A stretch of DNA of 64,000 bases. Source: Gorsachius magnificus. Taxonomy: Eukaryota > Chordata > Aves > Pelecaniformes > Ardeidae. The DNA is taken from the NCBI GenBank assembly GCA_034008185.1, contig CM067081.1, forward strand, positions 31,618,806 through 31,682,805. The letters are read 5' to 3'. Numbering within the stretch: the stretch's first letter is position 1; each line of letters opens with the position of its first letter. Positions 1 through 34,700 of the stretch are shown here, piece after piece. A program made the position numbers and the translations under genes. The notes under the pieces were generated by a model, which was given only the letters and a program-made list of their open reading frames with translations, was not told the DNA's origin and searched no databases.

Positions 1-24481
<24,481 letters not shown>

Positions 24482-25406
24482 GGTCTGACTACCACCAAGC
24501 TGAAAAAGCACGTCCTCTTCCCTCCTGGAAATACTTCTCCTTTGGAGAACTTACCCATGGTCAGAATGTGCAAAGGTTTGGAAAGACAGACTCAAGTGTC
24601 CATCAGCTTGGGAAATGTGTAAAAGTCTGTTAACAAACACACAGGTTTTGTAAAGATGGCTACAGCCTAGATGTATGGTGAATGTTCATTGCCAACAGTC
24701 AGAATTTAACAACGAAAAAATCTAAGGCTACCCTTTCCCACTTCAAGTCAAGCAAACCCAGCTATCATTATCTTGTCTGTCTGTTTTTCTTTTTTTTTTA
24801 AACCACCTGCATTTGGATTTTATGGGACAGTGACCTCTTTGCCACTAAAACTGTCACAGTATACTTTTATTACCAAACTAAGTTAATATGCCATAGCGGG
24901 CTGTTTTTTGCCTGGTTTATCATCCAGTGAAGATACAAACTTGTTTTTCCAAACATACGATAAAGTCATGTAAATTCTTTAGGATGAGAAGCTTTGTGAT
25001 CAATAGGAAGATCTGTCTCACTTGGTGTTTATTTGGAGCGTGAATATGTAAGCAAGCCATGAAGAGCTTCAGCTGGATATTGCAGTTTTGCGTTCCTGGC
25101 ACCTGTGTCCATTATTTTGGACAGAATGAAAAGAATCTTCCTCTCCATGACACCAAGCACATTCCCTGGCACCCCAGTGGGCCAGGAAGCATTCCCAGTA
25201 TTTGTCTGGACATGAATTGTTGTGCTGTGCATTTTGGTACCGAGAAAAACCATCTGGTTGCTCGTCACCAAGAGAAAGAAACTGAAAGAAAATCTCAGCG
25301 AAAGGGAAATTCCACAGGAGGTTTGTTTATTCCTGTCTTGCTGTCCAGCCCCAGATAGAGCAAATGGAGAAAAAGTTAGTTTTGAAGTGCTAAAATGGAT
25401 CTTACA

Positions 25407-25412
25407 ATTAAA
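25407..25412 (+). promoter_or_regulatory. Candidate proximal poly(A) signal ATTAAA
   Basis: This is the common ATTAAA variant, 926 bases after the RCBTB2 stop codon. The downstream region is not strongly GU-rich, so support is limited. Confidence 0.3.
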
Positions 25413-28120
25413 TCACTAGCATGAAACTTACATTATTTGCCACATGGCAATAAGGGCACCTTGTCCAAATACATTGTTTCAGGTTCTCCTTTGGTCAGGG
25501 CTGCGAGGTGACCCTGCCATGTACCTTACATGCTGGGTTTAGGGGAGAGGAGTGCCCTCTGGCCATGCCTCTCACTCGTCACTGACCATCAAGGGTGGCT
25601 CGATGGCTAAGGCAACATAGAGGCTGAATTTCTGACTGCCAAAAGTGAGTTCAGCTGGAACCCCACCCAGTGTCACATGGAGGGAGGTTTGCCCCGTTAC
25701 AGAAGAGGCTGAGCTTGTGAAGCATTTACTTGAAGTTTCTAATAGGCAACTATGAATTAACCCTGAGAAATCATTTCTCTCAAAAATTTGACTGGGTGAA
25801 ATGGCTTTAAGTGCCTTTCGTAGTATTTTACAAATGGAGAAGGCGAGAAGCTGGGTGCCCAGGCTCAGTACACTAACACAAATAGTCACCCAACCTTCCT
25901 GCAGGTCCTTGCTGTGCCTTCAACAACTTTTTCTAATCCTCAAATGTGGTTTCTAAGAGCCTAATTCCCTTAAATGATTGCAGCCTCATTTCCTCATTTC
26001 TAAAGTAGAAATAACTGTTCTTTATTATATTGGCGGATCATTTCTTCATCAATCCCATTCCTTGAGGAGGAAGGAAAGGAGAAGCACATCCTCAGAGAGG
26101 AAGATGAGAAGTAGTGAGTAGTGCCTCTCTTCCCATCAGGCCCTGCGGGTGTGAGTGGAAGGGCGAGGCGTGCAGGACAGCAGAATTTGCTTAGGAAGAG
26201 GGCCATAAGCAAATTATTTTGGAAAATGTTGTGGTAAAAAATTATTTGTTTGAGACATTTGCTTCAAACTCTCCCTAGAAATATATTGGCTCATCTACTG
26301 CTAAGCAGCGTGTTCTGCCACCCCCTCAGCGATTAGTACAACTTCCTCAGCAGCGTAAGTCCATAGCAGCTGTGTCAGTATTTTGTATTCAAACAGAACT
26401 GGTCAAAAAACTTCCCAGTACATAATGCAGTTTCATCAAAACCACAGGTTCTCTGTGGGACGAGATTGGTTTTGATAAATTTGTGTTGAAAAGCACTTGA
26501 CTGAGGCACACAGACCGAGGTTAATGCAAAGTGGTTCCATGGCAGGGCACAACTTTACTGCAAACCTTATACGCCACAGCCCAGCACTAATAACGGGCAG
26601 TTCTATGTAAGCCAAGGCTGGGTAATTCCAGATGGTTTTAGTTAAGCCAGGGATGGCTGGAGTAAAGTCTGCCCCTTTCACTCCACCAGATTCACCTGCC
26701 AGCATTTTCTTTGCCAGAGCAGCACGCAGGAAGCAGGCGTACCACCGCCACCGCAGCCCAACCCTCGGGCAGCAGCTTGTGCTGGATCCTGCCCCAGGCA
26801 GGCGGCAGCGTGCTGGCACCAGCCAGCCTCCCTCCGAAATGGAACCAGCTGGGCACCCGTCCCACTTGTAGCCCGGCCCAGCCTCTCGGCCACTCTAGCC
26901 TTCCCAAGGAGCGTACTATAAAAGGTCTCTCCAAATGTTTCTGTTGTTTTACTTAAAAGAACCAAACCAAAACTGTAAATGTGAAACGATGGGTTTTAAC
27001 TCAACATCTGATCAAAACCATTCTCTGCTCGATGAAGAGCCTGGTTCCCCGGGGACGCCACTCCCACGGAGTGATAGCACTGGAGCGTGACACCAGTCTC
27101 CTAAGCTGGCTCAAGTTGTAACGCAGTAGTTCAGCAATGACTGTAGTCAAAATGACACGCTTTCTTCGCAAGGCATTTTTGGCTTAATGTAACCAATAGT
27201 GCCATTTTATTTTTTTTTCAATTTATTTCCTTCCTGCTCATCACTTCCAACCTCCTGTACACGCTGAAGCTGAGTTGCAATTCGGAGTAACTGACAAAGC
27301 CTGTAGTTTTGAGAAAAAAAAAGCATCTCTGGACTGAATGAGGGCGATTCTAAAGATCCAATGTGTCACCATTGGCTTTTATCCATTCAGTCATCTGACC
27401 TGGATGTGATCGATAGCGTTACATTCAGAGACATGTTTATTTATTTATTTTTTTTTAACCTTTCATTTGCATGCACTTTCCTTGGCACTTAAAGGTCAAT
27501 GTTTATAAAAAACCATACTGGCTTAGGTGGTTAAATGTTGATGCATGTCTATAAATACGTGCTCGAAACCCAGTCATGGGACATTTTAGAAGAAATTAGG
27601 GATGTGTTTTGCCATTGTGAGATGGTCTGCAACAATTTTTGTGGCTCTTGCGGGTTAAATACTTTATTAAGTGTTTAAGTATGTAAGTATTGTTCTGGTT
27701 TAAGACACTGCAGATAAAAAGGTATTTGCTAAAAAGTGAAAATAAGGCCAAGCATAAACCGTACCTGGGGTTTAAATAGAGAGGGGTGTTCCACTCTGTG
27801 GCAAGGGAACCCAGTAGGTAACTTTCTGATCATCCAAAGTTTCTCTTAAGCTACTGAAGGGAAGAGCCAGCATTGCATTGTCGTCTCATACCCATCTCTA
27901 GAGTTTTATTACAATGCCTGATAACTGTGTGCACTGCTGGTTTTATATCATCTGAACAATTCCCCTGGGCTTTCCTGGTAAAGCAAAGCATTTAATTATC
28001 CCAGAGAGACAGGACTCCCTGGCTACTCCCAGGTAGATGTAGAAAGTTTACAGCCTGAACATAAAATCATGTTTTGATTTCTTGTTTCTTTATAAATTTG
28101 CCTGGGTTTAAGAGACCATT

Positions 28121-28126
28121 AATAAA
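28121..28126 (+). promoter_or_regulatory. Candidate distal poly(A) signal AATAAA
   Basis: Canonical hexamer in an A/T-rich context with a T-rich element 30-50 bases downstream, the arrangement expected of a cleavage site. It would end RCBTB2 near 28140. Confidence 0.4.
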
Positions 28127-28341
28127 AATGCTGTAATATTTAAAAAGTACGAGTGGGATTTTTTCATTTCTTTTCAGGAAAAGCAAAGGAAGCCTGGCAC
28201 TTAGGTAAGCTGAGTTGACTCTAGTTAGTGGCATGGAGGGAAAAAAAGAAATAAAACAGAGCTAATATTTCAGAGGGGTATTTTAAAGACTGTTTGTGTT
28301 CTTCAGGAAATAACCACCACCAGTTTTGTAAGAAATAAACT

Positions 28342-28365
28342 AAAAAAAAAAAAAAAAAAAAAAAA
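28342..28365 (+). repeat. A24 run preceded by AATAAA
   Basis: 24 consecutive A, with AATAAA at 28334-28339 only a few bases before. It could be the tail of an old retroposed RNA or a chance homopolymer. No flanking target-site duplication was seen. Confidence 0.8.
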
Positions 28366-28674
28366 GAGTTGGAGAATTTGTTTAAGTGTATTTCCACCTC
28401 TCAAAGACATCGATGCCTTAGTGACTTAATGCTCAATAAAACTCTCCTCAAAACACCAAGAATTGTTTCTGAAGCAAACGTATTTGGTACATCTTAAAAT
28501 ATTTCAGCTTGTTCCGTGCACCAGTATCACGCAGCCATAATCTTCTCCAGCTGTTTCACGTTCGCACAGTTACCTTCCTGCAGCCGCTTCCTGTGCCTGA
28601 AAACACGCGGATTCCACGTTCTGTGACACGCGAGAACAAAACAGCGTTTGGAAAGACGGGACAGCAGCAAGAGG

Positions 28675-28680
28675 TATAAA
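28675..28680 (+). promoter_or_regulatory. TATA-like box in a CpG-rich patch
   Basis: GAGGTATAAAACC is a close match to a vertebrate TATA box. It sits in the only short CpG-dense stretch of this interval (28560-28690: CACGCGG, GACACGCGAG, GACGGGAC, ACCGC). 43 bases downstream is an ATG with G at -3 and +4 that opens a 49-codon ORF (28723-28872). Promoter activity is inference. Confidence 0.25.
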
Positions 28681-29733
28681 ACCGCAAATAAGGAGGCTGG
28701 GAGTCTGTTCATCCGTCTCGCAATGGCCAAGCCAATACAGACTGAATTCCCCGTAGCGTCAACGGAGGGAAACAGGCCTCTCCGAGATGCATTTCACATG
28801 ACCTCATTTTACACGTGTGGCTTGGGCAGAGACAAATTTTCTCCACAATTGTGCATTTCTCCACTGTGGTGAGAAGAGTCTGATCAGTGGGTGCAATCCT
28901 TACTGCTAGGCACCTGGAATTTCTGTCCCATTTTCTGTCCAACTCTTCTGATTTTCTTTTTTTCCTGGCACAGTTTCAGTATTCTAGCCCACTTTGAATA
29001 CGACAAGGTCTTGCTGTAACAAATGCACTCTCAAACACAGCAGGATTTCCAAGTCTGGTAAAAAGCCATTTGTTTCAGTATGCGTTTGCTTGTGTATGTA
29101 TCTGCTTAGAAGTAAGACTCTGAAAATGTGTTTTCTGTGGTGGGGGAAGGGACTGCCAAGTCAGCCAGTGCCCTTTGTGCTCTAAGCATTGTCACGAATG
29201 CTGATGCCATAAATAGCACTGCAAATTCAGCAGTTATGAGTCACAAGGCACCTATGGACTCTTGTAAAGCAACGCCAGGGATCCTGCAAGGCTGACGTGC
29301 CTACAGCCAGATTACCCAGCCCAGAAAGCCACGGTGGCTTACACTGGAGTTTGGACATCCTGGGCTGTTTTCAGCAGCTCCAGAAGCAAAAGAATTGATG
29401 AGGAAAAGCAGGGTGGTGAAATGACGGGGATGCTTATAAGCGGGGACAGCAGCTTCTCCGAAGGACTGCCTCAAGCACCTCCACAAGGGCCGTGACGGTG
29501 ACCCAGACCACAACGGTGACCCTGGAACAAAAGGTCTGTCGGGAACAACATTTCCAGAAGATCCTGTGGGAACTTCGGCAGGTAGCTCCAAGCCCAAGGG
29601 CCCGATTCTGGACCTCTGCACCAGTAAGGGAATCACTGGAGATGGAGTGACCTCCGCTTGTGCCAGCTGCAGAACCACAGTGGAAGTGGGATACAGCAGG
29701 ATGGCATTACCACATGGCATTGCCATCTCATCT

Positions 29734-29739
29734 AATAAA
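29734..29739 (+). promoter_or_regulatory. Plus-strand AATAAA near the RB1 3' end
   Basis: TCTAATAAAAC is a canonical hexamer on the plus strand, only about 40 bases from the minus-strand signal assigned to RB1. It could terminate read-through or an unknown plus-strand transcript arriving from the RCBTB2 side. Confidence 0.25.
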
Positions 29740-29754
29740 ACAAAATTCCCAACT

Positions 29755-31695
29755 AGAAATCTTTTAAAAGCTATTTTATTTATCTTGAAAGGAGAGAAAC
29801 TGATTAGTTGTATAAAATATTATCATACATTTGATGTAAAGCCTTCAGTCTGTTTGAACAAAAAAACATTACATTGTCACAGTAAAGAAATAATAAATCT
29901 GCTTAGGTACTGGACTCTGCAGTGTTACCCCTCTAGCCAAAGGATCGCAGAAGAACTCCGGCTGTAACAGAGATTACAGTCAGTATACCCCGATGCTAAC
30001 ACATGTTCTGTTTGTACAACTGCAAAAAGTGAGAAAATAAACATAAAGTACTCTAACACTTCTGTACATTTTTCAGGAAGCCATATGGAGACTAAAAAAA
30101 TAACTCAATTTTATTTTAAAATTCATTGACAAATCAGTGTGCTGTTTGCAGAATTTTTAGTAGCTCTAGGATTAGTTTCTGTTCAACACAAGAACTGATC
30201 TTTAAAATGTACTAGTGTAAGCATTCTAGGTTCGGCTAAACAATTTCTAAATAAGCTACCCGGAGAAGATGTTGTTTAAAATGTTTGGGTAATGAAGAGC
30301 ATGCTTTTCTACTGCAACTGGTTTAATTCAAATAGCTGCGAAAGCTAAATTTCATAAAAATGGGTAATTTTAAAGCAGGACATCATTTATTTTGTATTTC
30401 AATCCACTGGAGGTAAAACCTGGGCTTTCCTTAACTGGCTATTTTGCAAACCCTTTCATTACAAGAAAATTCCAGTACCTGAATCAGTAACTTACAACCA
30501 CGTAAGCTGAAAGAAGGCTTGGGGTTTGGGGTTTTGGTTGGGTTTTTTGGGGGGTTTTTTTGCTAGCTCTTACAGTTCACAAGTTGCCCATTAAACTCTG
30601 CCTTTTCAGTAAAATAAGGCAGATTCGATTTTTCCCAACGCGGGCTCCTCAAGTTTGTGTTTTGGGCAGATGCTGGAGTAAGGCCCAGGGGAGATGCCCT
30701 GGGCTGCCAGAGGCCAGGCTGCTCTCACCCGGAACCCAACTGGAGACACTCGGCTTTGGCCACAGGCAACATGTTTGGTGCCTCTGTTCCTCAGGGTGTT
30801 TTGCTCAGCTACAGTTAGGTGACAACTTGAAGAAATCAAGAAAATTCTACATCATTAGAATTTTGAAATCTTACCTGTACCAGGTGGGATTTAGGTTTGG
30901 GGTTCTTTTTTCTTTTTTAATAATTTAGATCTTCCAAGATAAGAAAGAACACAGCAAGTACTCTGCCTATGGGAAGAAGCTTCAGCTTCTGGGAAGATTC
31001 TCTGTGAGATTCTGGGAGGAATTTCTGTGGGATTCATATTCCATGAAATTCAAACTGGACAGACAGCGTAGCTGCCATCTGACATTACGCTGGGGAAGCA
31101 AAATGACAGAAGGCTAAGTACTGGTTTCAGTAGTACGGCTGCATAATGAGTTTGCTTTGAATTCAGGCTGCACTTAACGCGAGGCCCCAACTCTGCAAGG
31201 GCTGGGACTGCTGTGCAGTTTACATTAATGGGAATTTGACGTGCTAATTCTATACAGAGACAGAAATCTTTGCAGCATCTGGCCCCTCATTTTCAAAATT
31301 GGCAAGTAATGAAAATCTAAAAGGGAAACCTAAGAAACAAAATTAGTGCATTTCAAATCATTCTAGCTAATGTTTTGTCTTTAGACAGAAAAATTCAATC
31401 CAAGTAGACTGAATTGGCTTAGATCAGTAATGTCGCAATAGGACACAGACACCTTCCAAGTCCATTTTTAAAATCCTCAAAAAAAATATATAAATTAAGT
31501 TCAGTGGCTTACATTGTATATATGCTACATCATAAGGCGAAGTATCATGAATAACATTTAAAAATTTTAAAAGTCCAAATGCTTTCAACTAGCAGTTCGG
31601 AATAAAAAGCAACTAAAAAAGCAACTCAATGTAGGCTGTAAAACAAAAACAAGCTAGGAGGGCCTGCAGTGCAGCCCCTGGTCCTGAGAAGAATC
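29755..31695 (-). other. RB1: Putative RB1 3'UTR
   Basis: Contiguous with the RB1 stop codon and free of splice-supported coding sequence. It is AT-rich, with GGGTTTTGG/TTTTTTGGGG-type tracts at 30520-30560 and a possible ancient interspersed repeat around 31130-31290. The end is placed by the minus-strand AATAAA at 29775-29780. Confidence 0.5.
29775..29780 (-). promoter_or_regulatory. RB1: Candidate RB1 poly(A) signal (AATAAA on minus strand)
   Basis: TTTATT on the plus strand reads AATAAA on the minus strand. Cleavage 10-30 bases beyond it would give an RB1 3'UTR of about 1.9 kb, close to the length I recall for mammalian RB1 mRNA. Confidence 0.45.
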
Positions 31696-31769
31696 TCACT
31701 TTGCTTCACTGGCTGAGGTATCATTTCCATCATTCAGTTTCTGCTTTTGCATTCTTGTTCGAGTAGATG
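31696..31769 (-). CDS. RB1: RB1 exon 27, terminal coding part
   Basis: 74 coding bases ending TGA (31696-31698). Encodes [20 protein letters not shown] then EAK and stop. The basic [10 protein letters not shown] block is conserved; the last 12 residues differ from mammals. The acceptor follows a T-rich tract. Confidence 0.97.
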
Positions 31770-34700
31770 CTAAAAAAAAGGAAAAAAAAAAAAATTGAAA
31801 AACTTTCTTCAGAATTACTTCGGACATTATTATTTATTGTACAAATTGGTTATGACACAAGGAATTAAATTACACTATTCCACATCCCACTGGAACGTCC
31901 CCGGCCCTAAAATAAACGAGAGGTGCCTAGATCCGTACTCATATCTATCCTGATGAGCAAACGCTTGCTAGGTAAGAATTTTTCACAGGCAAATCTGCTC
32001 AGCTACAGAGCTCAGCTTCCACCAGAGAGTGAAAATGCCCGCTCAGACCAAATGTGTTCCTTCTCAGGAGTGGAAAATACAACTCAGATGTGGGGACAGG
32101 GCCGTTTTGCTTTTCACGGGCTAGATCTGAGTTTCATTTCAAAACCACAAAAGCTATCCCATACAATCTGAAAGAATTGCTGATCCGCAGTACAAGGAAG
32201 AGCAGTCTCAGGCATTTTAGTATAAAAGACAGCAAAGCAACATACAAAATTACACACAACCTTCCTGTGTGTATGATTTTCCTTTATTACACTGCAGTTG
32301 CCTAAAAAGCGGTTCTGGTCAACTAAATGCTGCTGCAGTTACTGCTGATTTCTACCTGCAAGCTCTTGGCTAAGGGTCTGTCACTGGAACAAATGAGAAA
32401 ACCTTGGCAAATATTTAATTCCATTTCAAGAATTTTAGTGTTTAGGAAGAATGTGTCATGCTCAGTTTCTTACTCACACATAATATAGCATCTTCTGTGC
32501 TGCTGTGTCATTTAATATCCTCAAAAAGGCTTTTGAGGATTTCCATTTTATAATCTGCATTTTCAAGATTAAATGGAGCAAGTACAAAAAACTAAGCAAG
32601 TTACCAAAATTACATCAATGCTGAGTAACGTTTTTATCTGAGTGATCAGAAACTGTTTTATTCAAGGCACTCGCTGCTGTGCAGTTAATGGAAAAATAAT
32701 ACTCACTCATTTCTGCAAGCTTTTGTTGGAACTTGGACTCCTGGGGTAGGTGTTTGCTGCAGACAGAAAGCATATGATTAAGCAGAATTAAAAAAAAAAA
32801 AAGTAATGTTTTATCCTCATAACCTAACTTTACATCAAAGTTACTTCATTTCAGTGCTATTGCCTTCTCTTACAAAGATGCAAACTCTTATTTTCCTCCA
32901 CACTAAACTCAAGAGTTGCTTGATTTCTCGTATGTCTAAAAAATTGGGGTTTGTTTTTTAAAAGACTGACTACAGATGACAGCGTGGTGTAGCACTCAGC
33001 AGTAACACTGCTGTATAGGATAGGCACTGCTGGATGTGTAGGCACCAAATGAATCCATGCTTCTGACATCAGAGCATCTAACTGAGAAGTATTATGCCAC
33101 CACCTCTCATTTAATACATTTACTAAAATTCACAAATTAACAGAAGTTAGGATGCCAGGAAGAAGTTAGGATGGAAGGCCCTGAGAACCAAATATATGTA
33201 AGTTTACTGAAAAGCTGCGAACAATCTCTTACCTTCCATCTGCTTCGTCTTGCCCTTCTATATCAAAGCGCAGCCTCTTCAGTGGCTTAGGAGCAGCGCT
33301 TACTTCTGCGCTGCGTTTTAGCTGGCATTCACTGTTGCACACCATCTGGTTTATTTTTTGAAACTTTTCGGAAGTCTGAAATTGCAAGAAAGAAGGAATT
33401 GCAAATAAATCCTGAAAAGACTCAAACTTTCCAGATTATCCACTAAAATAAATTAGGAGTTCTAAAACTCTGCAGTTTAAGAACTCTATTGTCTTTCAAA
33501 GCAACTAAAATAAAATGCAAAACATTTTAAAAGTGAACTCTGGATGTTTGAAAGGAGTTAACAAGACACCCCTGTAATCTTTGCGCTTACAGATTCCATA
33601 CAAAACGCTACGTTAAATTAAAGACGCTCACTGGCCAGTTCTACAGGTGTCAGCAAGCTATCCCATTCCTCAAAAAAAGTTACATGCATTCAAGACCAGG
33701 CATTAAAAATGTTAAAACTCACCCCAAATGATTCTCCAATTGACACCAAAATTCTGCCAAATGAAGAAGAGAAGCATTTTAAGATTAATCTACATTTAAC
33801 AACGATAGTCGCATCCCCTAGTTTGCACAGCTTAGCATAAGACACTAATAAAAGTCTCTTCCTCTCCCTCTGCGTTAATGGTGCAAACCCCAGACTGTAT
33901 TTCACGGTGTTGAGACCGTTCACGTTTCTGTTTGGGCCAGCGAATGCTGAATCACCAAATCAATGGTACCATGCGGAGAGAAAAGAAACTGTGGCCTGAA
34001 AGAACCAGAGGACCCCACAATCCATCCCTTATCAGCAGGAAGACACTTCCGTGCTGGGTACCCAGATCATCATCCTTTCCTCATTACCTTTAGGTGTTTG
34101 CTAATCAAAACCATGCAGGACTTCAACCTAAAATACATGATAATATTTTAATTTTTGTACACAGTGGGCCAGCTGCAATGGGGCTCACTTGGTCCTAGTT
34201 TGAAAAACCCACTGGGGTCTTGCACATTTGCTGTCATCCTCGTCTGCTAAGAACTAGTGACTGACAGTCTGAAATGCTCTACTCAGTCGACTAAATACTC
34301 TGAACCACTGTGTTCCAAAAAACTATTTTCTCTTTTAACAAGCGTATAAAGCTCATCTATGTTTTTCAGGAGTGTGATCTAGAGTCAAAGCCAACAACAT
34401 TTAAGCAACCAGGTCAGGAAACCCCTCTTGGATGTGACTATGCTAAAAAAAAAAAAAAAAAAAAAAAAATAAGCCAAACTCCTTGAGCACAGAGACTCAA
34501 CTGAAACAGAAAAACGCTCAAAGATTAGTAAGGATTCCAAATACAGGACACAAACTTTTAACCAGAAAAGCCGTAATAACCACAGACTACTGACAAACTA
34601 GACTCTGCGTTTTTTCTCATTTGCTTCCACTAAAATCCCCCCAATACCTTTAATTTTGTCAAAGAAAAGCTTGTGAACAACCTACCTAGACCTTGGAGTC

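Larger units (their letters stand above)
24482..28145 (+). other. RCBTB2: RCBTB2 3'UTR, extent uncertain
   Basis: No plus-strand coding sequence was recognised after the RCBTB2 stop. A proximal ATTAAA lies at 25407-25412 (3'UTR of about 0.95 kb) and a canonical AATAAA at 28121-28126, followed by a T-rich stretch around 28160-28175 (3'UTR of about 3.65 kb). Which is used cannot be told from sequence. The segment also contains a GC-rich patch at about 26650-26900 without a convincing ORF. Confidence 0.4.
28146..29750. other. Interval between the convergent gene ends
   Basis: No conserved gene recognised. It holds a 24-base A run at 28342-28365, a CpG-rich patch with a TATA-like box at about 28550-28870, and a GC-richer stretch at 29440-29720 in which both strands have ORFs of about 130-140 codons that I cannot assign. 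Confidence 0.5.

Noticed and set aside
29301..29967. Overlapping ORFs of 141 (minus) and 133 (plus) codons beyond the RB1 3' end
   Set aside because: Both strands are open over the same GC-richer stretch and neither shows a family signature; open frames here follow from base composition.
31130..31290. Ancient repeat-like wording in the RB1 3'UTR
   Set aside because: Only short resemblance to old amniote repeat motifs by eye; not enough to call an element.
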